Source of the DNA: Alcaligenes faecalis
Lineage (GTDB): Bacteria; Pseudomonadota; Gammaproteobacteria; Burkholderiales; Burkholderiaceae_B
DNA length: 64,000 nucleotides
Direction of reading: 5' to 3'
NCBI RefSeq assembly: GCF_009497775.1
Contig: NZ_CP031012.1
Coordinates: 1,984,001-2,048,000 of the forward strand
Position 1 is the stretch's first letter. Each line of letters opens with the position of its first letter. Of this stretch, positions 1 through 8,331 are shown one piece after another. The notes below the pieces were generated by a model. The model was not told where the DNA came from and did no database searches. It saw only the letters and a list, made by a program, of their open reading frames with translations. Position numbers and translations under genes: made by a program.

Positions 1-40
1 AGCAGATTCACGCTCTCTTTTTTCATGGCCGAGGTTCAGG

Positions 41-979
41 GTGCAGCTTGTAGCAATTGGCAGTATTACCGTTGATATTGTGGTCTCAGGCATGCCAGCC
101 GAGCTGGCGCGTGGCGACAAGCAGGAAGTGGGCTCGATCGATTTGTACCCAGGCGGTGGTGCGCTTAATGCGACGGCCAGCTTTATGGAGCAAGGCGAAT
201 CGGTTCGGCTTCTGGGGGCGTTGGGTCGAGACGGCCTGGGTGAGCGTTTGCGCGCGCATATCGAGCAACTGGGGATTGATGTCAGCAGCATGCAGATCTG
301 TCCCGATCAACCTACAGGTAAAGCCATCGTCCTGGTTGAGCCGTCCGGAAGTGCTTCGGTATTGGCCCGACGCGGCGCCAATGCCTGCCTGCGTGTTCAG
401 GCTCAAGACCTGCAAGCAGACCTGATTTATGTGGCCCCCTTGGCCTTGCAGCCTATGGAAAGTTTGGCGCAAGCCTTGGCGGAAAGAAGTGATACCTCGG
501 CCTGCCTGGTGGTAAATCCCAGTGTGGCGTGTCTGCAGCATCAAGGTCAGGGATTCAAGCAGGTTTACGCACAAGCCGATGTGCTGGGCTTGAATGCGGT
601 AGAGGCCCAAATGCTGGCAGGTGTTCAGGATGCCGATATTCAGCTGGAATTATCGATTCAGGAAGCGTGCGAGCTGGCTGCGCGTCTGCAGCATCACCCT
701 CAACAAGCCTTGTTGATTACCCTGGGTGTGCAGGGGGCAGTGTTGGCTTTCAATGGTCAGCAGTATGCGGAACCTGCGTGCAAGGTGGCGGTGTGCTCAA
801 CGGTGGGGGCAGGGGATGCGTTTCTGTCCAGCTTTGCCCTGGCCTGGAAAAGGGGCCTGGAGCCGTCAGACGCTTTGAAGCTGGCCAGCCAGGCAGCGGC
901 GGCACGATTAGGACAGTGGGCGGCCAATACTTTTCCGCCCATGTTCGGGCAAGATGCGGCTGAAGTCCTGACGTTGTAA
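41..979 (+). CDS. PfkB-family (ribokinase-like) carbohydrate kinase
   Basis: Probable ATP-dependent kinase of a sugar or nucleoside, cytoplasmic, 312 residues, a normal length for the family. The N-terminal PfkB signature is visible as a triple glycine at residues 38-40 (GGGALNATASF) followed by LLGALGRDGLG. The C-terminal signature STVGAGDAF carries the catalytic base Asp259 and the anion-hole glycines. The GTG start at 41 has GAGG six bases upstream. The frame is also open to the window's left edge, so a longer start outside the window cannot be excluded. The substrate cannot be read from the sequence; ribokinase, fructokinase or pseudouridine kinase activities all occur in this family. Confidence 0.85.
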   Translation: MQLVAIGSITVDIVVSGMPAELARGDKQEVGSIDLYPGGGALNATASFMEQGESVRLLGALGRDGLGERLRAHIEQLGIDVSSMQICPDQPTGKAIVLVEPSGSASVLARRGANACLRVQAQDLQADLIYVAPLALQPMESLAQALAERSDTSACLVVNPSVACLQHQGQGFKQVYAQADVLGLNAVEAQMLAGVQDADIQLELSIQEACELAARLQHHPQQALLITLGVQGAVLAFNGQQYAEPACKVAVCSTVGAGDAFLSSFALAWKRGLEPSDALKLASQAAAARLGQWAANTFPPMFGQDAAEVLTL

Positions 980-1022
980 ATACAAAAAGCGCAGCAAAAC
1001 AAATCGCAAGGGGGGAGAGGAT

Positions 1023-1193
1023 ATGGCAGCCACTATCATTATTGTGGGCTTGTATCTGCTGGTGACGGTTCTGCTGGGAGTCACACTCTGTTATACCCGT
1101 CCAAGGACGTGGAAGCGCGATACGGCTTTATTAATGATTACTCCCCTGGCTGTCCCTGTGGTTTACGCCATTTTTACGATGCTCAATGGATAA
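1023..1193 (+). CDS. Small membrane protein, 56 residues
   Basis: Short gene directly downstream of the PfkB kinase. It has a very strong Shine-Dalgarno (GGGGGGAGAGG just before the ATG). The product has two hydrophobic stretches, residues 4-24 (IIIVGLYLLVTVLLGV) and 36-53 (LLMITPLAVPVVYAIF), separated by a basic loop containing RPRTWKR. This suggests a two-helix hairpin in the inner membrane with a cytoplasmic loop. No family recognised and no function assigned. The strong ribosome-binding site and clean hydrophobic pattern make it more than a chance reading frame. Confidence 0.65.
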   Translation: MAATIIIVGLYLLVTVLLGVTLCYTRPRTWKRDTALLMITPLAVPVVYAIFTMLNG

Positions 1194-1237
1194 GGCTCCG
1201 GCACAAAACGCATTTTCCAGGTCTTTTATTACGTGTT

Positions 1238-1279
1238 ATGAGCTTTTGCAAAGATTTCTGCCGCAAAAGTAAGCTCATG
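1238..1279. other. Inverted repeat between two small genes
   Basis: ATGAGCT and AGCTCAT arms bracket inner TTTGC and GCAAA arms, with a short asymmetric bulge and a 13-base loop. It could act as an mRNA 3'-end structure for the 56-residue membrane protein gene. No T-run follows, so it is not a canonical terminator. Confidence 0.35.
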
Positions 1280-1395
1280 TAGCCCAATCCTAGTCTTTGT
1301 GTCGCCTCTGTGTCGGATCTTGACAATCGTTGACTTCATGTTCTGAATGTGGCCCGTTACCATAGTCTCAAGCTTGTTTTAGTTGGGACTTTGGG

Positions 1396-1512
1396 ATGTA
1401 CGCCATGATTAATGCCTCGAATCTGATCGATTATGTGCCTATGGTATTAATGCTGGCTGGCTGCGGTATTTTGGGCTTTATTTTGTTGTCTTTCTGGCTG
1501 CATCGCTCTTGA
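1396..1512 (+). CDS. Possible single-helix small membrane protein, 38 residues
   Basis: The frame from ATG at 1396 (a second in-frame ATG lies at 1405) encodes one long hydrophobic helix, about residues 15-34 (VPMVLMLAGCGILGFILLSF), ending in WLHRS. TTGGG precedes the start as a weak ribosome-binding site, and a TTGACA -35-like hexamer lies at 1320-1325. It lies in a cluster of small envelope proteins. No homologue recognised. A non-coding chance frame is possible. Confidence 0.4.
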   Translation: MYAMINASNLIDYVPMVLMLAGCGILGFILLSFWLHRS

Positions 1513-1787
1513 TCTACGCCTAGCCTTGTTGTGCTTTGCAATAAAGCACCTGTATTTACGCTTGATTTCAGTGCCATCTTTTACCTGACGTGTTGCTTTT
1601 GCTGCACGCTTGCCTTCGCACACTTTTCATATCAAACAAGTGTAGTAAGCTATTTCCACGATCTGTTTCGCGACCAGCGCTTGATGGTTTTTTCAACCTT
1701 GCGCTAACAGCAGACGCGGCCTGGACAGTCTTCATCTCGAATGATTTGTCAGGCATCAGCAAACATCAGGTCAAGGAGAAGGAAATC

Positions 1788-2033
1788 ATGTTTTTCCGCT
1801 TAGTTTCTGCCTGCGCAGGTTCTTTGATGTTGTCGGCCTGCGCCAGCTCCACCCAAACCGCCACCAAACCCGTGGGGCAGGCCAATCTGGCTTCCACGTT
1901 TTGTCAGCGCATGGGCGGGCAAACCATTGTTCATGAAAGTGGGCGTGGCGCTTACGGAACCTGCTTGATGAAAGATGGCTCGGAGTCCGAAGAATGGGCC
2001 TTTTACCGTAGCTGGTATCCCCGGATGGACTGA
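1788..2033 (+). CDS. DUF333-type small lipoprotein
   Basis: 81-residue lipoprotein. The signal peptide ends in the lipobox LSAC, so lipidation is expected at Cys17, with Ser following. The mature part carries the DUF333 pattern: a Cys before a GGQ motif (FCQRMGGQ), a second Cys (GTCLMKDGSESEEW) and the Trp-Ala-x-Tyr ending. The family occurs in many proteobacteria and has no firm function. The ATG at 1788 follows AAGGAGAAGG and begins the signal peptide. The same frame is open further upstream to 1590, but that extension lacks a ribosome-binding site and would bury the signal peptide. Confidence 0.8.
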   Translation: MFFRLVSACAGSLMLSACASSTQTATKPVGQANLASTFCQRMGGQTIVHESGRGAYGTCLMKDGSESEEWAFYRSWYPRMD

Positions 2034-2135
2034 ATTCTTTGCCAAATGTGGTTTTTGTGGCGATACAACGCCGCGATAGCGGGCGAAGGTGATAAACTTA
2101 TCCAATCAAATGTGTTATTTGGGAAGCAGAATCTT

Positions 2136-2171
2136 ATGAACTCAACGCGAACTACCCGTCGGCAAATCTAG
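2136..2171 (+). CDS. Putative threonine/arginine leader peptide of thrS (11 residues)
   Basis: A short frame reads MNSTRTTRRQI and stops at 2169-2171. It has three Thr codons (ACG, ACT, ACC) and three Arg codons. GGGAAG lies upstream as a possible ribosome-binding site. Six bases after the stop codon lies GCCGCG (2177-2182). This can pair with CGCGGC (2223-2228), which is the 5' arm of the terminator-like hairpin before thrS. That is the layout of classical leader-peptide attenuation: stalling at Thr codons would free the antiterminator arm, while reaching the stop codon would cover it. Inferred from sequence only. Confidence 0.5.
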   Translation: MNSTRTTRRQI

Positions 2172-2222
2172 CCGTGGCCGCGTAGCGTTTCGTTTGCTTT
2201 TCAAGAACGTTCAATTCAAAAG

Positions 2223-2249
2223 CGCGGCTTTTTCAAGGCCGCGTTTTTT
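2223..2249 (+). terminator. Attenuator-like intrinsic terminator immediately upstream of thrS
   Basis: A GC-only stem, CGCGGC (2223-2228) with GCCGCG (2238-2243), a nine-base loop and six T residues (2244-2249). It ends only 15 bases before the thrS start. Its 5' arm has an alternative partner at 2177-2182, giving a mutually exclusive antiterminator. Confidence 0.75.
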
Positions 2250-2264
2250 ATTTCAGGAAGTGTT

Positions 2265-4187
2265 ATGGTCCGAATCACACTGCCCGATGGCTCCCAGCGA
2301 GAGTTTCAGGGCCCGGTTTCCGTCAGCGAAGTGGCGAACTCGATTGGTACTGGCCTGGGCCGCGCAGCCCTGGCAGGCCGTGTCGGCACGCCCGGTACCG
2401 AGTCGCGTCTGGTGGACACCTCGTATGTGATCGACCAGGACAGCAATTTGGCCATCATTACTGCCAAAGACGCTGACGGTCTGGATTTGATTCGTCACTC
2501 CACCGCCCACTTGCTGGCTTATGCGGTCAAGAGCTTGTTCCCGGATGCCCAGGTCACTATTGGCCCGGTTATCGACAACGGCTTTTACTACGACTTTTCC
2601 TACAAGCGCGCCTTTACGCCTGAGGATCTGGAAGCCATTGAAAAGAAAATGGCTGAACTGGCCAAGAAAGATGAAGTTGTGACTCGTGAAGAGTGGCTGC
2701 GTGACGATGCGGTCAAGTTCTTCAAGAGCATTGGCGAGGACTACAAGGCAGAAATCATTGCCTCCATTCCGTCCAACGAGCCGATCAGTCTGTACCGCGA
2801 AGGCGATTTCATCGACTTGTGCCGTGGCCCTCACGTGCCATCCACCGGCAAGCTGAAAGTGTTCAAGCTGATGAAAGTGGCCGGCGCTTACTGGCGTGGC
2901 GACAGCAATAACGAAATGCTGCAACGCATTTACGGCACTGCCTGGGCGACCAAGGAAGATCAGCAAGCTTATCTGACCATGCTGGAAGAGGCCGAGCGCC
3001 GCGACCACCGCAAGCTGGGTCGTGAGCTGGATCTGTTCCACTTCCAGGAAGAAGCTCCCGGTCTGATTTTCTGGCACCCCAAAGGCTGGGTGATCTGGCA
3101 ACAGGTCGAGCAATACATTCGCCGTGTCTATCAGGATAACGGCTATCAGGAAGTGAAAGCACCGCAAATTCTGGATTTGTCGCTGTGGAAGAAAACTGGC
3201 CACTGGGATAACTACGCTGAAAACATGTTCACGACCGAGTCGGAGAACCGTGTTTACGGCTTGAAGCCCATGAACTGCCCCGGCCACGTGCAAATTTTCA
3301 ATTCCGGTCTGCATTCCTACCGTGAATTGCCTATTCGTTACGGCGAGTTCGGTCAGTGCCATCGCAATGAACCCTCGGGTGCCTTGCACGGCATGATGCG
3401 TGTGCGCGGCTTTACACAAGACGACGGTCACATCTTCTGTACCGAAGACCAGTTGCAAGACGAATGCGCGGCCTTTACGGCTCAGCTGCAAGCCGTGTAT
3501 GCAGACTTCGGCTTTACAGAGATTCTGTACAAGGTTGCCACTCGCCCTGAAAAGCGTATCGGTGACGACGCCGTTTGGGACAAGGCTGAACAAGCCCTGA
3601 TCGAAAGCTTGCGCCGTACTGGCTGCGAGTTCGAGATATCCGAAGGCGAGGGCGCTTTCTACGGTCCGAAGATTGAATACACACTGAAAGACGCCATTGG
3701 TCGTCATTGGCAGTGTGGCACCATCCAGGTGGACTTCTCCATGCCGGCCCGTTTGGGCGCCGAGTATGTGGATGCCCAGGATCAGCGTCGTGTGCCGGTC
3801 ATGTTGCACCGTGCTATTTTGGGTTCCTTCGAGCGCTTTATCGGCATGCTGATTGAAAACCACGCCGGTGCCTTGCCTGCCTGGTTGGCTCCGGAGCACG
3901 TGGTGGTATGCTGCATTTCCGAAAGTTCAGCCGATTACGCCCAATCCGTGGCGCAAAACCTGAAGAAAATGGGATTCCGTGCCTCCTCTGATTTGCGTGG
4001 TGAAAAAATCACTCGTAAAATCCGTGAGCACAGTATGCAAAAAGTGCCCTATATTCTGGTCGTGGGCGAAAAAGAGCGTGAAAACGGCGCAGTTGCCGTA
4101 CGTGCGCGTGGTGGCGTGGACTTGGGCGTCATGCCAGTAGCCGATTTTTCAGCACGATTGAAGCAAGAGATCGATAGCCGTCAGTAA
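2265..4187 (+). CDS. thrS: Threonyl-tRNA synthetase
   Basis: Charges tRNA-Thr with threonine in the cytoplasm. At 640 residues it matches the usual bacterial length. Domain order is intact: an N-terminal TGS domain (VRITLPDGS onward), the editing domain with HSTAHLL and LCRGPH metal-site motifs, the class II core with NCPGH (zinc-ligand Cys), motif 2 [10 protein letters not shown], motif 3 LGSFERFIG, and a C-terminal anticodon-binding domain. The ATG follows CAGGAAG. infC lies 46 bases downstream, the common thrS-infC arrangement. Expression is probably controlled by the upstream leader and hairpin rather than, or in addition to, the E. coli type of translational autoregulation. Confidence 0.97.
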   Translation: MVRITLPDGSQREFQGPVSVSEVANSIGTGLGRAALAGRVGTPGTESRLVDTSYVIDQDSNLAIITAKDADGLDLIRHSTAHLLAYAVKSLFPDAQVTIGPVIDNGFYYDFSYKRAFTPEDLEAIEKKMAELAKKDEVVTREEWLRDDAVKFFKSIGEDYKAEIIASIPSNEPISLYREGDFIDLCRGPHVPSTGKLKVFKLMKVAGAYWRGDSNNEMLQRIYGTAWATKEDQQAYLTMLEEAERRDHRKLGRELDLFHFQEEAPGLIFWHPKGWVIWQQVEQYIRRVYQDNGYQEVKAPQILDLSLWKKTGHWDNYAENMFTTESENRVYGLKPMNCPGHVQIFNSGLHSYRELPIRYGEFGQCHRNEPSGALHGMMRVRGFTQDDGHIFCTEDQLQDECAAFTAQLQAVYADFGFTEILYKVATRPEKRIGDDAVWDKAEQALIESLRRTGCEFEISEGEGAFYGPKIEYTLKDAIGRHWQCGTIQVDFSMPARLGAEYVDAQDQRRVPVMLHRAILGSFERFIGMLIENHAGALPAWLAPEHVVVCCISESSADYAQSVAQNLKKMGFRASSDLRGEKITRKIREHSMQKVPYILVVGEKERENGAVAVRARGGVDLGVMPVADFSARLKQEIDSRQ

Positions 4188-4233
4188 AACAGGAACGCTA
4201 TCGTTTTTATCGACATTTTTAGGAGTTTTCGAC

Positions 4234-4758
4234 ATCGCAACCGAGAAAAAACATCGCATCAATGGTGAAATTCGTATTCCAGAGGTGCGACTCATTGGAG
4301 TCGAGGGTGAGCAGCTAGGTATCGTCAAGGTGCCTGACGCCTTGGCAATGGCAGAACAGCATGATGTGGATCTGGTGGAAATCGCCCCTGCGGCTGTGCC
4401 ACCGGTGTGCCGTTTGATGGATTACGGCAAATTCCGCTATCAGGAACAGAAACGCCAACAAGAAGCCAAGGCCAAGCAGAAAATCATTCAGATCAAGGAA
4501 GTCAAATTCCGTCCCGGTACGGACGAAGGCGACTACCAGGTCAAGCTGCGTAATGTGAAGCGTTTCATCGATGATGGCGACAAGGTCAAAGTGACTTTGC
4601 GATTCCGTGGTCGTGAAATGGCTCACCAGGAATTGGGGATGCGCGTGCTGGAACGGATTCGCGACGAAGTCAGCGAAATCTGTCAGGTTGAAGCCATGCC
4701 CAAGCTGGAAGGCCGTCAAATGGTCATGGTCTTGGCGCCTCGCAAGAAAGCGTCCTGA
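4234..4758 (+). CDS. infC: Translation initiation factor IF-3, with AUC start codon
   Basis: IF-3 keeps 30S subunits free and checks the start codon and initiator tRNA. The 174-residue product begins at the non-standard codon ATC at 4234, eight bases after AGGAG (4221-4225). The reading [14 protein letters not shown] matches the conserved IF-3 N-terminus, followed by [16 protein letters not shown] start at 4285 would remove this conserved segment. Rare AUU or AUC starts are the known basis of infC autoregulation, because IF-3 rejects its own start codon. The C-terminal domain has the usual [13 protein letters not shown] and ends at RKKAS. Here infC is followed by a terminator rather than rpmI. 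Confidence 0.95.
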   Translation: MATEKKHRINGEIRIPEVRLIGVEGEQLGIVKVPDALAMAEQHDVDLVEIAPAAVPPVCRLMDYGKFRYQEQKRQQEAKAKQKIIQIKEVKFRPGTDEGDYQVKLRNVKRFIDDGDKVKVTLRFRGREMAHQELGMRVLERIRDEVSEICQVEAMPKLEGRQMVMVLAPRKKAS

Positions 4759-4841
4759 TACTCTTGCACGATACTGCCTGGATCCGCCCAGGAGCATTAT
4801 GCGTCGCTCGATTCGCTCCCAAGTAGCGAGTCGGGCACAAT

Positions 4842-4873
4842 CGCCTTTGCAGCCCGTCTGCAAAGGCGTTTTT
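4842..4873 (+). terminator. Intrinsic terminator after infC
   Basis: Perfect 11-bp stem, CGCCTTTGCAG with CTGCAAAGGCG, loop CCCGT, followed by five T residues. It separates the thrS-infC unit from gshB, whose ATG is at 4887. Confidence 0.93.
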
Positions 4874-4886
4874 CTCTAGGTGTCAT

Positions 4887-5849
4887 ATGCACGTTTTATT
4901 CATCATTGATCCCTTGCCCAGCCTGTCGGCTTACAAGGATTCCTCCGTTGCCATGATGCGTGCATTCCTGGCGCGTGGTCATCGCGTCAGCGTGACCTTG
5001 CAGTCTGATTTGTACATTTCCCAAAGCCGGGTTCGTACGCGCAGTCAGGCTGTCAGCATTGCCGCTGATGCCGATTTGCGTGCGCCTTCGTGGTGGACAC
5101 ATCCCGAAGCTGCTACCGAGCAGGAATTGAATGTCTTTGACGCGGTCATCATGCGCAAAGACCCGCCTTTTGATATGGAATATTCCTATTCCACACACTT
5201 GCTCAGCTTCGCGCAGGAGCAGGGGGCCAAGGTATTCAATTCGGGCGCGGCCATTCGCAATCACCCCGAAAAACTCGCTATTACCGAATTTCCGGAATTT
5301 ACTCCCCCCACCTTGGTCACCCGTGACATGGCCCGCTTGCGCGCCTTTCACCAGGAACACAAGGATGTGATCGTCAAGCCGCTGGACGGCATGGGTGGCA
5401 TGGGTATTTTCCGCCTGCAAGATCCCGAGCCCAATCTGGGCGCGATCCTGGAAACGCTGACGGCCAATGGGACGCAAACCATTATGGCGCAGCGCTACAT
5501 CCCGGAAATCGTCAAGGGTGACAAGCGCATTCTGATTATTGACGGTGAACCTGTGCCTTATGCCTTGGCTCGTATTCCCCTGGCGGGCGAGACACGCGGC
5601 AATCTGGCCGCCGGTGGTCGCGGGGTTGCCCAACCCTTGTCCGAACACGACTGGCACATTGCCCGTACCTTGGGCCCTGTGCTGGCCGCGCGTGGTTTGC
5701 TGCTGATTGGTCTGGATGTGATTGGTGACTACGTCACGGAAATCAATGTGACCAGCCCAACCTGTTTCGTTGAAATTACTGACCAGACAGGCTTTGATGT
5801 TGCGCAGCGTTTTGCCGAGGCCGTCGAACAAGCGACGGGACGTGCGTGA
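4887..5849 (+). CDS. gshB: Glutathione synthetase
   Basis: Joins gamma-glutamylcysteine and glycine using ATP, the last step of glutathione synthesis. It has 320 residues, normal for the proteobacterial enzyme. The family N-terminus (FIIDPLPSL), the ATP-grasp region KPLDGMGGMGIF, the GDKRILIIDGEP segment, the glycine-rich RGNLAAGGRG loop and the metal-binding INVTSPTC are all visible. The stop overlaps the GTG start of the following PTS EIIA gene, so the two are translationally coupled. A gshB-EIIA-HPr-EI cluster is common in Burkholderiales. Confidence 0.95.
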   Translation: MHVLFIIDPLPSLSAYKDSSVAMMRAFLARGHRVSVTLQSDLYISQSRVRTRSQAVSIAADADLRAPSWWTHPEAATEQELNVFDAVIMRKDPPFDMEYSYSTHLLSFAQEQGAKVFNSGAAIRNHPEKLAITEFPEFTPPTLVTRDMARLRAFHQEHKDVIVKPLDGMGGMGIFRLQDPEPNLGAILETLTANGTQTIMAQRYIPEIVKGDKRILIIDGEPVPYALARIPLAGETRGNLAAGGRGVAQPLSEHDWHIARTLGPVLAARGLLLIGLDVIGDYVTEINVTSPTCFVEITDQTGFDVAQRFAEAVEQATGRA

Positions 5850-6253
5850 TACGCCTTGCCTTGATCATGCACGAGCCCTTGGCCAGTGCGTTTGCCAGCT
5901 GTGCCGAGCACGTCCTGGGCGAAAAGCCCGATCTGTTTGTCTTTGATATTCAGGCCGACGAATGCACGGATACGGCGGTGGACCGCTTGCTGGGGCAGTT
6001 GCAAACGCAAGCGCCGGACTCGCCTGCCACACTGATATTGTGTGATCTTTACGGTGCCACTCCCTTTAACGTGGCCCGTCGAGTCCAGCAAGCTTTGCAA
6101 GATCAAGGGCAGGGCGCTTATTTATTGACCGGCACCAATATGTGCATGGTGTTGAAAGCCTTGACCGAGCGACGTGACAATCCCGAGCAGTTCGCTCAGG
6201 ATGTCATGGCAGGCGCATTGCGTGGCATTGTTCACGCCGACTGCCATTGCTAA
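5846..6253 (+). CDS. PTS EIIA component, mannose family
   Basis: 135-residue cytoplasmic phosphocarrier. The phosphorylation site is the His in LIMHEPLAS (His9). The core DLYGATPFNVARR matches EIIA of the mannose/fructose family. No EIIB or EIIC genes follow, so this is probably part of a regulatory PTS that reports energy or nitrogen status rather than a sugar importer. The GTG start at 5846 overlaps the gshB stop. HPr and EI follow in the same operon. Confidence 0.88.
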   Translation: MIRLALIMHEPLASAFASCAEHVLGEKPDLFVFDIQADECTDTAVDRLLGQLQTQAPDSPATLILCDLYGATPFNVARRVQQALQDQGQGAYLLTGTNMCMVLKALTERRDNPEQFAQDVMAGALRGIVHADCHC

Positions 6254-6288
6254 TTTGAATTTTCACTTTCATTTTTCCAGTTGCCCTT

Positions 6289-6558
6289 ATGCCTAGCGTA
6301 TCCATCACGATCAGTAATAAATTAGGTCTTCATGCACGGGCAGCAGCCAAGCTTACCCAGTTGGCCGGCCGTTATAGCAGTGAGATTTTTATCGCGCGTG
6401 GTTCTCAGCGCGTGAATGCAAAAAGTATTATGGGTGTCATGATGCTGGCCGCCGGAATGGGGGTCACCGTGGTTGTTGACGCCCAGGGCGATGATGCCGA
6501 TCAGGCCCTCAATGATATTCAGGCGTTGTTTGACGCCAAGTTTGGTGAAAACGAATAA
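6289..6558 (+). CDS. ptsH: Phosphocarrier protein HPr
   Basis: 89 residues. The active His15 lies in KLGLHARAAAK and the regulatory-site serine is Ser46 in KSIMGVMML. It passes phosphate from EI to EIIA proteins. It starts 35 bases after the EIIA gene and is followed 15 bases later by ptsI. The ribosome-binding site is weak, with no clear purine run before the ATG at 6289. Seryl phosphorylation would need an HPr kinase, which is not encoded in this window. Confidence 0.95.
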   Translation: MPSVSITISNKLGLHARAAAKLTQLAGRYSSEIFIARGSQRVNAKSIMGVMMLAAGMGVTVVVDAQGDDADQALNDIQALFDAKFGENE

Positions 6559-6573
6559 GGAAGAAATCTGGTC

Positions 6574-8331
6574 ATGAATAGTGCTGCAGCTCGAACCCCG
6601 GCGTCTGATTTGTCCGCGATGTTTACCGCTCAAGGCCAGGCAGTCGGTAAGGGGTATGCCATTGCCAAAGCCGTGGTAATGAGCGCAGCAGCACTGGAAG
6701 TTCCTCATTACCGGATTGCCGCCGAAGACGTCGACTCTGAAAGCCAGCGCTTGTTAAGTGCCATGGCCAGTACCCGCGACGAACTTCGTGCCATGGTCGA
6801 CCAGTTGCCTGTGGATGCACCACGCGAGCTTGCACCTATCTTGACGGTGCACAGCCTGCTTCTGGACGATCCCATGCTGACGCAGCAAACCTGCGCCATC
6901 ATTGCCGAGCGTCATTACAACGCGGAGTGGGCCCTGACTTCACAAGGTCAGATGCTGGTTGAGCAGTTCTCTCAAATGGAAGACGAATACCTGCGTGAGC
7001 GTGGTGCCGATGTGCGCCAGGTTATCGAACGGGTATTGCGAGTTTTGGCAGGCAAGCCTGCTTTGCTGCCCGGTTTTTCGGCTGCTCAGGAAGAGCCGCT
7101 GATTGTGGTGGCGCGTGATATTTCTCCGGCAGATATGCTGCGCTTGCGCGGTGGTCATTTCGCTGGTTTTCTGACAGATTTGGGTGGACCTACCTCGCAC
7201 ACGGCCATTGTGGCTCGCAGCTTGAGTGTGCCTGCCGTAGTGGGTTTGGGTAGTTTCCGCAGTCTGATTCGCGATGGCGACTTTCTGATTGTGGATGGCT
7301 TCTCGGGTGCGGTGATTGTGAATCCGTCCGAGCAAGTACTGGCTGAATATCGAGAGCGTCAGGAAGCCTACCGCCGCGAACGTGCTGAACTGGAAGAATT
7401 GCTGGATGCACCAGCAATGACTCTGGATGGCATCAACGTCAAACTTGAAGCCAATATCGAGCTACCCGAAGAGGCTGAGCTGGCCTTGAAAGCCGGTGCT
7501 GATGGCATTGGCCTGTTCCGCAGCGAATTTCTGTTCATGGGACGCACGGACCTGCCTTCCGAGCAGGAACAATACGAGGCCTATTCCCGTGTGGTGAAGG
7601 CCATGAAGGGCAAGGTCGTCACGATCCGCACACTGGATATTGGGGCCGATAAAACCCTGGATGGTGATGCCACGGTAGCGACCAACCCCGCTTTGGGCTT
7701 GCGTGCCATTCGCTACTGCCTGGACAAGCCCGAGATGTTTGCCACTCAGCTGCGTGCCTTGTTGCGCGCCAGCCTGCATGGGCAAATCCGTATTCTGATC
7801 CCCATGATTTCCTCCATGAACGAGGTGCATGCCAGCCGCCAGGCTATTGAGTCGGCTGCTCGGGAGCTGGAGAAGTCCGGTACTCCGTTTGCACGCAACT
7901 ACTTATTGGGGGCCATGGTGGAAGTGCCCGCCATCGCCATTGCCATTGAACCTTTTGTGCAGGAACTGGACTTCCTGTCCATCGGCACCAATGACTTGAT
8001 CCAATATGTTCTGGCCGTAGACCGGGGCGATGCCGAAGTGGCCAGCCTGTACGACCCCATGCACCCAGCCGTTTTGCGTTTGATTGCACACACGATCAAC
8101 GCCGCTGACCGTGCCGGTAAACCCGTGGCGGTCTGTGGGGAAATGGCAGGGGATGCTTCGGTGACTCGTATGTTGCTGGGGTTGGGCCTGAAAGAATTCT
8201 CCATGCATCCGCAGCAATTGCTGGATGTGAAAAAAGAAGTGCGCCTATCGCATTCCAACGCCTTGCGCGTGAAAGTTGCCAGTGCCTTGAACCGTGCCGA
8301 GCGCATCGATTTGGCCACCTTAGCTGCCTAA
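6574..8331 (+). CDS. ptsI: PTS enzyme I (phosphoenolpyruvate-protein phosphotransferase)
   Basis: Transfers phosphate from phosphoenolpyruvate to HPr. 585 residues. The phosphohistidine is His209 in GGPTSHTAIVARS. The PEP-binding barrel contains ADGIGLFRSEFLFMGR and the active-site Cys521 in VCGEMAGD. GGAAGAAAT lies upstream of the ATG at 6574. It is the last gene of gshB-EIIA-ptsH-ptsI. The TTASDLSAMF-like N-terminal extension of about 15 residues before the conserved part is modest and not unusual. Confidence 0.96.
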   Translation: MNSAAARTPASDLSAMFTAQGQAVGKGYAIAKAVVMSAAALEVPHYRIAAEDVDSESQRLLSAMASTRDELRAMVDQLPVDAPRELAPILTVHSLLLDDPMLTQQTCAIIAERHYNAEWALTSQGQMLVEQFSQMEDEYLRERGADVRQVIERVLRVLAGKPALLPGFSAAQEEPLIVVARDISPADMLRLRGGHFAGFLTDLGGPTSHTAIVARSLSVPAVVGLGSFRSLIRDGDFLIVDGFSGAVIVNPSEQVLAEYRERQEAYRRERAELEELLDAPAMTLDGINVKLEANIELPEEAELALKAGADGIGLFRSEFLFMGRTDLPSEQEQYEAYSRVVKAMKGKVVTIRTLDIGADKTLDGDATVATNPALGLRAIRYCLDKPEMFATQLRALLRASLHGQIRILIPMISSMNEVHASRQAIESAARELEKSGTPFARNYLLGAMVEVPAIAIAIEPFVQELDFLSIGTNDLIQYVLAVDRGDAEVASLYDPMHPAVLRLIAHTINAADRAGKPVAVCGEMAGDASVTRMLLGLGLKEFSMHPQQLLDVKKEVRLSHSNALRVKVASALNRAERIDLATLAA

